From NCBI GenBank assembly GCA_014730055.1, contig WJIV01000227.1:1-10683 (forward strand): a stretch of DNA of 10,683 nt, in the 5' to 3' direction. Shown one piece after another: positions 1-6,249 of this stretch. Below the pieces are notes generated by a model. The model saw nothing but the letters and a program-made list of their open reading frames with translations, did no database searches and was not told the DNA's origin. This DNA comes from Candidatus Bathyarchaeota archaeon (GTDB lineage: Archaea; Thermoproteota; Bathyarchaeia; TCS64). Position 1 is the first letter of the stretch, and each line of letters opens with the position of its first letter. The position numbers and the translations under genes were made by a program.

Positions 1-398
1 GAGGGATTCTCAAAGGTCCTGATGATCCCCCTTATGAATATCAGGGCTATGGCATGGATCAGCTGGATGTAGCCAGAGACGATTAAAAAACCAAAAAGCA
101 GGCCACACACCGTGTAAAGGGAATAACAGATAATCAGCAGCCTCTGCCGGTCCATCTTATCCGTGGTTGCGCCGCCCACCATACCGAATAAAAGGTTAGG
201 AGAGGAGCGTACCGCCCAGAATAGCCCCAGTGATAGCGGCGAGTCGGTTAGCTCAAGCACAAGCCACCCAGATGAGACATCCATAAACATATCCCCCAGG
301 GACGCCGTGACGGTCGTCAGGAATATCAGTGAGAAGCCCTTGTCCTTGAAGGGTGATATCATCTGTCTAAGATAGCCCACATCAGTTTCAATGCTCAA
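1..398 (-). CDS. MFS transporter, N-terminal part (cut by window edge)
   Basis: The reverse strand encodes about 132 residues of a major facilitator superfamily permease, cut by the left edge. Hydrophobic segments near residues 20-40, 48-70, 85-105 and 110-125 fit TM1-TM4. The loop after TM2 reads GMVGGATTDKMDRQRLL, which matches the classic MFS loop motif (G-x-x-x-D-[RK]-x-x-[RK]-[RK]). The LGDMFMDVSSGWLVLELTDSPLSLGLFWAVRS-type N-terminus (in two hydrophobic blocks) resembles the EntS/DUF894-like drug or siderophore exporters, but the substrate cannot be inferred. An in-frame TGA lies three codons upstream of the TTG at 396-398, and GGGTGA sits six bases before that TTG, so TTG is the preferred start; a GTG at 378-380 and an ATG at 360-362 are alternatives. 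Family call is confident, specificity is not. Confidence 0.85.
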   Translation of the reverse strand, partial: MSIETDVGYLRQMISPFKDKGFSLIFLTTVTASLGDMFMDVSSGWLVLELTDSPLSLGLFWAVRSSPNLLFGMVGGATTDKMDRQRLLIICYSLYTVCGLLFGFLIVSGYIQLIHAIALIFIRGIIRTFENP

Positions 399-688
399 GC
401 AATATCACCCAGAATTTAACCAAATACCGCACCCTAGAATAAAAAATGCAGTGGTATATTCATCCAGAGAACCCAGTCTTTTATTATCCAATTATTTTAA
501 AAATCGATGTTAGAACGTCATAATTATATGCTTTTTTAAAGTTATTCTTCTTTCATTTTCTAGGCTTTATGCTAAAACCTCTATATTCAGGCTATTATTC
601 TTGGGAATGGGTTTTCGAGGTGTTTTTTAAAAATTATAAGGTGTATATAGTATGATATATCTATCAGAGAAGATGTTAGTGCATTAAC
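399..688. other. intergenic region, no gene seen
   Basis: AT-rich stretch of 290 bases between the MFS gene and the 3' end of the CBS gene, both on the reverse strand. It should hold the MFS promoter and the end of the CBS transcript. I see no coding continuity, tRNA or long dyad in it. Confidence 0.5.
439..447 (-). promoter_or_regulatory. possible TATA box for the MFS gene
   Basis: On the reverse strand TTTTTTATT lies about 45 bases before the TTG start of the MFS gene, which would place initiation about 20 bases upstream of that start, ahead of the GGGTGA ribosome site. The surrounding DNA is A/T-rich throughout, so the match is weak. Confidence 0.25.
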
Positions 689-1159
689 TCAGACGATGTA
701 GTACTCCATGGTTTTCCTGAATCTTTCTGGGGGAGGTTCTTCTCCAAATAGATCCTTTAGCAGTAGCATAAGCGCCGGGTTAACGCGAGCAATATCCGTT
801 AAGGTGACGATGCCTACCAATCTTCTTTTCTCACCCTCTCCCTCTACGACTATGAGCTTCTTTATCTTGTACTGAAACATTACCCTGACTGCATCATCAA
901 TACTGAGACTGGGTACAGCGATCACAGGAGGCTCGGACATTATATCCTTAACCAGGGTCTCGTCTGGGTCCTTTTTATCCACTATTATTCTATTAATCAG
1001 GTCTCTCTCTGTTATTATCCCCACAGTGTGCTCTTCGTCTTGCACGACAAGGCTGCCTACTTCCTTAAGGCTCATATACTCAGCGGCTACCCTAACTGTA
1101 CTGCCAGCGTCGATGACTAATACGGGTGAGACCATCACATCCTTTACTGTTATATTCAT
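689..1159 (-). CDS. tandem CBS-domain protein
   Basis: A 156-residue protein built almost entirely of two CBS motifs forming one Bateman module: residues 4-60 (VKDVMVSPVLVIDAGSTV ... VGIITERDLINRII) and residues 68-125 (VKDIMSEPPVIAVPSLSI ... LVGIVTLTDIAR). The repeated pattern [VI]-K-D-[VI]-M and the G-I-[IV]-T-x-x-D-[LI] ends are diagnostic. Such modules bind adenosyl ligands (AMP, ATP, SAM) and act as energy or redox sensors; the partner is not known here. The C-terminal tail (126-156) is charged, contains EEPPPERFRKTMEYYIV and is not part of the CBS fold. ATG at 1157-1159 is chosen because a TATA-like TTTATTTT lies about 29 bases upstream, as expected for a leaderless mRNA; a TTG at 1172-1174 would add five residues. 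The gene is monocistronic. Confidence 0.9.
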   Translation of the reverse strand: MNITVKDVMVSPVLVIDAGSTVRVAAEYMSLKEVGSLVVQDEEHTVGIITERDLINRIIVDKKDPDETLVKDIMSEPPVIAVPSLSIDDAVRVMFQYKIKKLIVVEGEGEKRRLVGIVTLTDIARVNPALMLLLKDLFGEEPPPERFRKTMEYYIV

Positions 1160-1184
1160 ATTCTGTATATTCAATAAATTCCAG

Positions 1185-1193
1185 TAAAATAAA
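1185..1193 (-). promoter_or_regulatory. TATA-like box for the CBS gene
   Basis: The reverse strand reads TTATTTTAC about 29 bases upstream of the ATG at 1159, with no ribosome-binding site in between. This spacing fits leaderless archaeal transcription and is the main reason for choosing ATG over the upstream TTG. Confidence 0.35.
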
Positions 1194-1224
1194 TCAATTC
1201 ATGCATCAATAGTTTCACCATGCT

Positions 1225-1248
1225 AAAAAGTAACCCCTCTGTAGGGTT
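1225..1248 (-). terminator. hairpin plus T-tract after the CPBP protease gene
   Basis: Eight bases beyond the CPBP stop codon, arms AACCC (1232-1236) and GGGTT (1244-1248) enclose a 7-base loop. Read on the reverse strand the hairpin is followed by a five-T run (complement of 1225-1229). It also has a T run on the other side (1247-1252), so it could work in both directions, although no + strand gene ends here. Confidence 0.45.
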
Positions 1249-1255
1249 TTTTGAA

Positions 1256-2176
1256 TTATTCTAGGTTGCTGAAGCTTTGAATGCAAACTTTATTTTTCAT
1301 ATACCTTTGAATCGATTTAGCTGTCTGAATCTGTTTGTTCATAATTCTACTAGTTACTGCTACTATACCCCAGAGTGTAGCCCCCCAGATAGCTAGCCAG
1401 GTCAATAAATAAACTCCTGATAGTTCCAATGAAGGAAGCGTTAGGGTAGTGAATACAAGACTTGCGTGCATTAGAACCGTCACAAGGAGGCTCTTTGTCC
1501 TATCATATACATGCACCATGAGTGTCCTGAAAGGCGGTAACCAGGCGAACAACTGCCCAAGCAGAATAGATAGAGGTAAACCACCGGAGAAGCTATTTGT
1601 ACCCCAGAAGGGCGGAAAATGCCATAAACCCCACAACAGTCCCACTATTAAGCCAGTAGAGTGAATACTGTAGCGCTGCCTCAATTGTGGGACCGCGAAT
1701 CCCGTCCAGCCAAGCTCCTCAAAAAACCCCACCATCAGCCCTACAACAGCTCCAATCATGATCAAACCAGACTTTTCGTCAGTGGAAAAAATCTGAGGAG
1801 TAAACTCTGGTGAAAATAGGCTGAGTCCGAGTAGCAGTATTGTCGCAAGAATAGGTGTGCCAAATGCCGCAGCAGTGTACCATAGTATGTTGGACCTCCA
1901 GCTAGTTAACCTACCATATAGCTGCCTGTAACCATCCTTACCATTCATAAGGCCAGTTAAAAGCAGCCCTGAGACACTTGGCCCAAGAAGCATGCCAACG
2001 TAGAGCAATGGCCCTACGGTCTCAGACTGATCAGGGGTCAGGGGGAAGCTGTATGGTTTGATCATAAGGCTCATGCACCCCCACGAAAACGTGAAAGTCA
2101 GCAGAAAATATAATGCTACCCCATATCTCCTGGTTAAAGATTGAATGGAAGTCAATGTCTTATTCATTTTAGCCAC
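1256..2176 (-). CDS. CPBP family intramembrane glutamic endopeptidase
   Basis: A 306-residue multi-pass membrane protein of the CPBP (CAAX protease and bacteriocin-processing, Abi) family, homologous to Rce1. Motif 1 is FFEELGWTG (E153, E154, W157), motif 2 is LWGLWHFPPF (W185, H186) and motif 3 is VLMHASL (H237). These supply the catalytic Glu/His set inside the membrane. The usual Arg of EExxWRG is Thr158 here. About seven or eight hydrophobic helices span residues 17-277, followed by a basic 30-residue tail (RIMNKQIQTAKSIQRYMKNK) that is longer than usual. The substrate is unknown. GTG at 2174-2176 is preferred: AAGGAG, inside the end of the upstream flavodoxin gene, lies five bases before it, and only two bases separate the two genes, so they are co-transcribed and probably translationally coupled. 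ATG at 2165-2167 is the alternative. Confidence 0.9.
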   Translation of the reverse strand: MAKMNKTLTSIQSLTRRYGVALYFLLTFTFSWGCMSLMIKPYSFPLTPDQSETVGPLLYVGMLLGPSVSGLLLTGLMNGKDGYRQLYGRLTSWRSNILWYTAAAFGTPILATILLLGLSLFSPEFTPQIFSTDEKSGLIMIGAVVGLMVGFFEELGWTGFAVPQLRQRYSIHSTGLIVGLLWGLWHFPPFWGTNSFSGGLPLSILLGQLFAWLPPFRTLMVHVYDRTKSLLVTVLMHASLVFTTLTLPSLELSGVYLLTWLAIWGATLWGIVAVTSRIMNKQIQTAKSIQRYMKNKVCIQSFSNLE

Positions 2177-2178
2177 GG

Positions 2179-2727
2179 CTACTCCTTAACCATCTGTTCA
2201 AGTTGAACAGGGTTCTTCTGCCTTAGCATTACTCCCTTTGCGAAAACTGAGGCCTTCTCCAGCCTAGAGGCATCTGGCTGTCCTTTACTATTATCCGTCC
2301 TCGCCCATTCACGGATCTGAGGATCAGGGGCAAACCTCATGACGGTCTTGACGATGCCGCTTAGCTGTCCCTGGCAATGGAAGACATCAAGAACCTCTGC
2401 TTCGGTGGTTGCATCCCTGAACCTCTGTATGATTTCAGGGATCTCAGGGGCATCCTCAGGTGCCGCATGGGTGATGAAAAGCGCTATCTGCTTACCAGCA
2501 GTATTTGTCTCCAGGTAGGACCTCGCTTTTGGGTTAGGCCCAGAGCCGTGTACCGGGAAGCCCAGGAAAGCTAGATCATAGTCTTCTAGGGATTCTACCT
2601 CCTGGAATGGCTTGATCTCTTTTGGCTCTGGGAGGGCCTTATAGATTGATTGTGCAACCTTCTTTGTGTTCCCCGTCTGTGACTGATATGCTACCAGAAC
2701 CTTGTTTTCTAGGAGTTTATTACTCAT
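2179..2727 (-). CDS. flavodoxin-family protein
   Basis: A 182-residue soluble protein with a flavodoxin-like fold. Near the N-terminus KVLVAYQSQTGNTKKVA (residues 9-25) is the FMN phosphate-binding loop in its standard S-x-T-G-N-T form. YDLAFLGFPVHGSGPNPKA follows at the second binding loop, and KQIALFITHAAPED corresponds to the third. The Cys in VFHCQGQLSG fits the flavodoxin_4/BilS-like or flavodoxin-like reductase group. It probably binds FMN and shuttles electrons; the partner is unknown. ATG at 2725-2727 is preferred because GGTGA ends five bases before it; a GTG at 2736 would add three residues and sits about 26 bases from a CATATG box, so a leaderless GTG start cannot be excluded. It is first in a two-gene operon with the CPBP protease and is divergent from the DUF1724-type regulator, which may control it. 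Confidence 0.88.
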   Translation of the reverse strand: MSNKLLENKVLVAYQSQTGNTKKVAQSIYKALPEPKEIKPFQEVESLEDYDLAFLGFPVHGSGPNPKARSYLETNTAGKQIALFITHAAPEDAPEIPEIIQRFRDATTEAEVLDVFHCQGQLSGIVKTVMRFAPDPQIREWARTDNSKGQPDASRLEKASVFAKGVMLRQKNPVQLEQMVKE

Positions 2728-2889
2728 TATACTCACCGACCGAGGGTACTCAGTGAATCCATATGAAACACCCGCAGGGTTAACTATGAAAAATCATACT
2801 CTGCCACTATAGGTTTTAAATAATGTGTTCTCGAGTTTGAGTTCGGTGTTTTTTTAAGTTCTGAGAAAAATGATGACTCAGATTCCGCT
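2728..2889. promoter_or_regulatory. divergent promoter region, flavodoxin operon and winged-helix regulator
   Basis: This 162-base gap separates divergently transcribed genes and must contain both promoters. For the + strand a TATA-like TTTTAAATA lies at 2815-2823 and a second T-run at 2848-2855. A perfect 6-bp inverted repeat, TCTGAG (2860-2865) and CTCAGA (2877-2882), spans a position just before the regulator ATG and could be an autoregulatory site. For the reverse strand a CATATG box lies near 2760-2765. Box assignments are tentative. Confidence 0.45.
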
Positions 2890-3687
2890 ATGGAGAGGCT
2901 ATGTGATCTTCTGTTTGAGCTTTCAAATGAGGATAGACTGATGATACTTGGTGAACTCAAAGAAGAGAACCTGAAACTCAGCCATATATCCCAGAGACTA
3001 AACTTCACGGCACAGGAAACCTCGAGAAATATCTCACGGCTTGCTGAGGCAAAGCTAGTTACAAGAACAGCAGATGGATCATACGAGATCTCTCCTTATG
3101 GTTTACAGGCATTACAGCTTCTACCGGGGTTCCAGTTTCTGTCAAAAAACGTCGATTATTTTTATGATCATACTCTCAAGAATCTACCAGAAAAGTTCGT
3201 CTCCAGGATAGGTGAACTGATTGAATGTGAGCGGATTACCCAGTTATTAGATGTTTTTGGTAACATTGAGCGGGTTTTCAAGGAGGCCGAAGAGTATTAC
3301 CTTTACATCGGGGAGCCCCTGGGCCTATCTTCCACCTTACTACTGGTACGAGACGCCCTGGATAGAGGGGTTAAAGCAAGGGGCATAGAGCCGGCTAACT
3401 ATGAATGGCCGGATGAGATACGAGATAGTGTACCGGAGGAGACCTGGCTGGGGCTCAGAAAACATCAGGCCGATGGTTCATTGCAGCAGAAATATCAGAC
3501 TAGATTTGACATCACCTTTCTCATGAACGAGAAGGAAGTAGCAACTCTTAACTTCTTAAACCCAGGAGGCGAGTTTGAATACTTCGGCTTTACATCAAAT
3601 GACAGAAAAGCAGTTGAGTGGTGTAAAGACATCTTTGAGTACTACTGGGAGAGAGTTAGTGGTATACGTAGACTAGAAGAAAATTAG
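2890..3687 (+). CDS. ArsR-like winged-helix regulator with DUF1724-type C-terminal domain
   Basis: A 265-residue archaeal transcription regulator. Residues 1-78 form the winged helix: LFELSNEDRLMILGELKEE, then LSHISQRLNFTAQETSRNI (helix-turn-helix), SRLAEAKLVTR and the wing ADGSYEISPYG. Residues 80-110 (LPGFQFLSKNVDYFYDH ... PEKFVSRIGEL) and a C-terminal alpha/beta region (about 120-258, including YYLYIGEPLG and FDITFLMNEKEVATLNF) match the organisation of the large DUF1724 regulator family abundant in methanogens and relatives; the C-terminal domain is thought to sense a ligand. ATG at 2890 is the only standard start in the open frame, which begins after a TAA at 2821-2823 and offers no other start. 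It is divergent from the flavodoxin-CPBP operon and lies upstream of a broken CPBP gene, so control of these neighbours is plausible but not shown. Confidence 0.9.
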   Translation: MERLCDLLFELSNEDRLMILGELKEENLKLSHISQRLNFTAQETSRNISRLAEAKLVTRTADGSYEISPYGLQALQLLPGFQFLSKNVDYFYDHTLKNLPEKFVSRIGELIECERITQLLDVFGNIERVFKEAEEYYLYIGEPLGLSSTLLLVRDALDRGVKARGIEPANYEWPDEIRDSVPEETWLGLRKHQADGSLQQKYQTRFDITFLMNEKEVATLNFLNPGGEFEYFGFTSNDRKAVEWCKDIFEYYWERVSGIRRLEEN

Positions 3688-3796
3688 CTAGGTTTTTGTC
3701 ACCAAGCCGGTTACTGCTGAGCGATTTATGAACGACTTTCACTGCTGGCAGCCAGTCCCTCATACGAAAAAAGCAAAGGAAATAACTAAAAAAGGA

Positions 3797-3814
3797 ATAG
3801 GCTAGTGGGCCTAT
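3797..3814. repeat. inverted repeat between regulator and broken CPBP gene
   Basis: ATAGGC (3797-3802) and GCCTAT (3809-3814) form a perfect 6-bp stem with a 6-base loop. On the reverse strand the hairpin is followed by TCC and T6, a terminator-like arrangement, yet no reverse-strand gene is visible upstream. The surrounding 3688-3914 spacer holds no gene that I can support. Confidence 0.35.
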
Positions 3815-3914
3815 GCAAGAGTAAGAATTGATACAGTCGCCATTATGGGAAGAAAGTAAAACCAATTAGTTAATTAATTGTAAATATTATCAAACATAAT
3901 AATAGCTGACACAA

Positions 3915-4628
3915 TTGAGAATTAAACTGGATTCTCCGTGGACATACTTCTTATGCACCCTTATCTTTTCATGGACCTTCTGGGGAATACTTCAAATTCA
4001 AAGCAATCAAACAGACCTCACGCCTTACGGGGCCTTATTCTATCTTGGGGGAGTTGCTCCTTTAATCTGCTCGGTTACTCTCACATATCTAGTAAGTGGA
4101 AAAAGGGATGCAAATGTTCTAATCAGGAAAACTCTTAGCTTCAAATCATTAACGGGGAAAGGTTTACTCCTGGTCCTAATAACCTCAACTCTTTCTAACA
4201 CCTTGTCGGTGATATTATCCAAGGCACCTAATGAGCCATTGATCAAAATGGACCTCTCGTCAGGGTCAGCTATTTCATGGTTCACTTTCCTTTTCATAGT
4301 TGCAATAGTTGAGGAAACTGGTTGGAGGGGGTACGCCTTACCAAGGCTACTGGCACGGTAAAATCCACTGATATCATCGCTAATAATCGGGAGCGTCTGT
4401 GCGACATGGCATATACCTTTATTTCTAATCCCTGGTACGTGGCAGTACGGACTCGGTTTTATGACTCCCAGATTTACCAGCTACCTGCTTCAGCTACTAC
4501 CCAGAACATAAATCATGACATGGGTTTTCCTCCGCACTGGAAACAACCCGGCATCGGCAGTTCTATATCATCAGTTATCAAACATGACAGGAGAACTATC
4601 CGACGTAACAAGCAGAGCTGATCTATAA
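3915..4628 (+). pseudogene. CPBP family intramembrane protease, broken by two in-frame TAA codons
   Basis: One uninterrupted reading frame, apart from two stops, encodes a 237-codon CPBP protease. Residues 1-148 contain TM1 (YFLCTLIFSWTFWGIL), further helices and motif 1, IVEETGWRGYALPRL (E133, E134, R138). A TAA at 4359-4361 replaces the residue that is usually aromatic after LLAR. The same frame then continues NPLISSLIIGSVCATWHIPLF with motif 2 (W165, H166), hits a second TAA at 4509-4511, and continues IMTWVFLRTGNNPASAVLYH with the motif 3 His219, ending at 4626-4628. Each stop is one substitution away from a sense codon. Homology in the same frame across both stops shows this was a full-length gene. 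Truncation at the first stop removes the catalytic His residues, so the product is presumably inactive. The start is a TTG, with TAAATATTA about 30 bases upstream. It is a divergent paralogue of the CPBP gene at 1256-2176. Confidence 0.82.
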
Positions 4629-4665
4629 AGATTCGGGATTGAAATAATACTATCAACTATCATAT

Positions 4666-4681
4666 ATATCTTATAAGATAT
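4666..4681. repeat. perfect 16-bp palindrome
   Basis: ATATCTTATAAGATAT is a perfect palindrome about 40 bases after the broken CPBP gene and 190 bases before the SMP-30 gene. It could be an operator, but in AT-rich DNA it could also be chance. The rest of 4629-4872 shows no coding potential. Confidence 0.4.
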
Positions 4682-4842
4682 CAAAAATCAAGTAACTGCA
4701 ATTACCAGAAAAATATCTATCTAAAAGATTCATGACCATACAAGATCTGGTTAATCGTTCTGTTGGTACGTTTTTACTTAAATCATGTTAAACTTTTAAA
4801 GTATTGACTGCAAAAATAATTATACATACCGCAATCGATGAA

Positions 4843-4855
4843 TTTATCCTTATAT
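4843..4855 (+). promoter_or_regulatory. TATA-like box for the SMP-30 gene
   Basis: TTTATCCTTATAT lies about 20-30 bases upstream of the ATG at 4873, with no ribosome-binding site in between, which suits a leaderless mRNA. Confidence 0.35.
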
Positions 4856-4872
4856 TGTCTATTTAATAGTGT

Positions 4873-5749
4873 ATGGTCAATTTATCAGATATTATTGGAG
4901 ATAATAAGGTAGAAAAGGTCTTATCTGGTTTTCAGTTTACCGAGGGACCGGTCTGGGTCCCTGAAGGATTCTTGTTATTTTCTGATATTCCTGCGGATAC
5001 TATCTACAAATATGAGCCAGGGTCAGAGGCAGAAATATTTCTCAGGCCCAGTGGACATAGTAACGGGCTCACCCTTGATAAGCTGGGTAGATTGGTAAAA
5101 TGTGAGCATGATAGGCGGGTAACACGTTTAGAAAAGACTGGAACAATGAGTGTGTTGGCGGAGTATTATATGGGAAAGCGCCTCAATAGTCCCAACGATA
5201 TAGTTGTTAAATCCGATGAATCTATCTACTTTACTGATCCATCCTTTGGATTACCCAATAGGGTTGAGGGTAAGGAGCTTGACTTCTGTGGGATTTACCG
5301 GATAGAAACAGACGGGGAAATTACTCTACTGGATAGCAGCCTTTCTCTGCCCAATGGTTTAGCGTTTTTCCCCTGATGAGAGTAGCCTGTATGTTGATGA
5401 CTCTAGTAATGGTCATGTCTACGTTTTCGATGTCTCTGAAGATGGATTACTAAGTGATAAGCGGCTATTCGCTGATGTTGGAGGGGATGATGGTAGAGGT
5501 GGTGATGGACTTAAGGTTGATGTGGAGGGTAACGTGTTTGTTACCGGCCCTGAGGGGGTTAATGTTTTCAGCCCTGATGGTTTAAGAATTGGGATTATTG
5601 AGTGCCCTGAGAAGCCATCAAACTTAGCCTGGGGTGACAATGATTATATGACCTTGTACATTACCGCAAGAACCAGTATTTACAGAATCGGAGTACAAAC
5701 CGGTGGAACAAGTTTACTCCCCAACTTCGAACCATCTCCAGTTTATTAA
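4873..5749 (+). pseudogene. SMP-30/gluconolactonase-like beta-propeller protein, frameshifted
   Basis: Two abutting frames encode one SMP-30/gluconolactonase/LRE protein of about 291 residues, the usual family length. Frame one (4873-5376) runs from GFQFTEGPVWVPEG (metal ligand Glu24) through [16 protein letters not shown] and LNSPNDIVV (Asn108 region, second metal ligand) to LPNGLAF. The family consensus LPNGLAFSPDE-LYV continues only in the other frame, SPDESSLYVDDSSNGHVYVF (third metal-ligand Asp), which stays open to the TAA at 5747-5749 and ends with YITARTSIYRI, the normal last blade. The break lies in T5C4 at 5366-5374: one T fewer restores everything. Members hydrolyse lactones or related esters using a divalent metal, and all three metal ligands survive. 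With only one lesion, it may be a recent pseudogene, a phase-variable tract or a base-call error. A leaderless ATG start is likely. Confidence 0.85.
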
Positions 5750-5899
5750 CGATGAAATTCAATCAAAAATTATTCCGTTATCCCCTATAGCAGTTTAACA
5801 TCCATTTCAAAAATTACTAGGAATGCCTCTAAAATCATACTACATTTATGAAGTCAAAGGTTCTAATCCCTCTACATTTGATTTATATACTATAACATA

Positions 5900-5919
5900 T
5901 TGTGCGTAATTACGTACAA
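5900..5919. repeat. 20-bp imperfect palindrome upstream of the operator array
   Basis: TTGTGCGTAATTACGTACAA is symmetric around 5909/5910 except for one G/T pair; two more symmetric positions follow outside it. It differs in sequence from the three operators downstream and lies 87 bp from the first, so a different protein would bind it if it is a site. Confidence 0.45.
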
Positions 5920-5971
5920 AATATCATAAAAGGATCTAAACCTAAGGAAAAATTACCTGTAATTATTAGAT

Positions 5972-5983
5972 AACCTTAAATAG
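5972..5983 (+). promoter_or_regulatory. BRE/TATA promoter of the membrane-protein/Xre operon
   Basis: AACCTTAAATAG combines a short BRE-like element with a good archaeal TATA (TTAAATA). Initiation would fall near 6003-6006, at the end of the first operator dyad, giving a 5' leader of about 55 bases that contains the second and third dyads. Confidence 0.55.
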
Positions 5984-5986
5984 ACA

Positions 5987-6048
5987 ATGTTAGAATAATC
6001 TAACATGGTGTTAAACGAATTTAACATTATGTTAGATGAGTCTAAAAT
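5987..6048. promoter_or_regulatory. triple operator array, 21-bp phased palindromes
   Basis: Three dyads with one design (arm, four-base spacer, arm) sit in tandem. Site 1, ATGTTAGAATAATCTAACAT (5987-6006), has perfect 8-bp arms. Site 2, TGTTAAACGAATTTAACA (6009-6026), has perfect 7-bp arms. Site 3, ATGTTAGATGAGTCTAAAAT (6029-6048), has arms matching at 7 of 8 positions. Their centres are 5996.5, 6017.5 and 6038.5, exactly 21 bp or two helical turns apart, so all face the same side of the helix. They cover the predicted start of transcription and end just before the ribosome site. The likely ligand is the Xre regulator encoded third in the operon, which would give autorepression; this is inferred from position, not shown. 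Confidence 0.75.
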
Positions 6049-6057
6049 TAAGGTGGT

Positions 6058-6249
6058 ATGATGCAGGTTGTAAAAACTCTCGGAGTACTGGTATGCCTGT
6101 TTGGGGCGTATCTTATGTATGATGGAAATATATTGGGTGAGAACACAGCCGGGTTAGATACGGTAATTGGAATTATTGGTATTGGGATAATAGGGTCATC
6201 CATTAATTCAAGAAGTTTGGAAGAAGAAAGGCACTTGGAGGGTGATTAA
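6058..6249 (+). CDS. small two-helix membrane protein, first gene of the Xre operon
   Basis: A 63-residue hydrophobic protein with two predicted membrane helices, about residues 4-21 (VVKTLGVLVCLFGAYLMY) and 33-48 (LDTVIGIIGIGIIGSS), and a charged end (SRSLEEERHLEGD). I do not recognise a named family. AGGTGGT (6051-6057) directly precedes ATGATG; the second ATG (6061) has the better spacing, so the protein may be one residue shorter. It ends immediately before the next ATG (TAA then ATG), so it is co-translated with the DUF2178 protein. Its position downstream of the operators makes it part of the same regulated unit, perhaps a partner subunit of the DUF2178 protein. Confidence 0.72.
   Translation: MMQVVKTLGVLVCLFGAYLMYDGNILGENTAGLDTVIGIIGIGIIGSSINSRSLEEERHLEGD

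Larger units (their letters stand above)
5750..6057. other. long regulatory intergenic region
   Basis: The 308 bases between the SMP-30 gene and the membrane-protein/Xre operon hold no gene. The first 130 bases look featureless. The remainder holds an imperfect long dyad (5900-5919), a TATA-like box (5974-5982) and three phased operator-like palindromes (5987-6048), described separately. Confidence 0.6.

Noticed and set aside
163..375. Short + strand open frame opposite the MFS gene
   Set aside because: It is antisense to a clear MFS coding region with family motifs and has no family resemblance.
1449..1664. + strand open frame inside the CPBP protease gene
   Set aside because: Antisense shadow of a well-supported membrane protease.
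3656..3865. Reverse-strand open frame of about 69 codons after the DUF1724-type regulator
   Set aside because: Overlaps the regulator 3' end, composition is not protein-like, no ribosome site; only the hairpin with T-tract on this strand made it tempting.
4359..4511. Stop-codon recoding (readthrough of TAA) in the CPBP gene
   Set aside because: TAA is not known to be recoded in archaea, and other genes here end normally at TAA.
4322..4621. Open frame overlapping the second half of the broken CPBP gene
   Set aside because: Different frame from the CPBP motifs; the CPBP frame explains this DNA better.
5419..5640. Reverse-strand Ser/Pro-rich open frame
   Set aside because: Antisense to the second half of the SMP-30 gene, whose consensus is clear.
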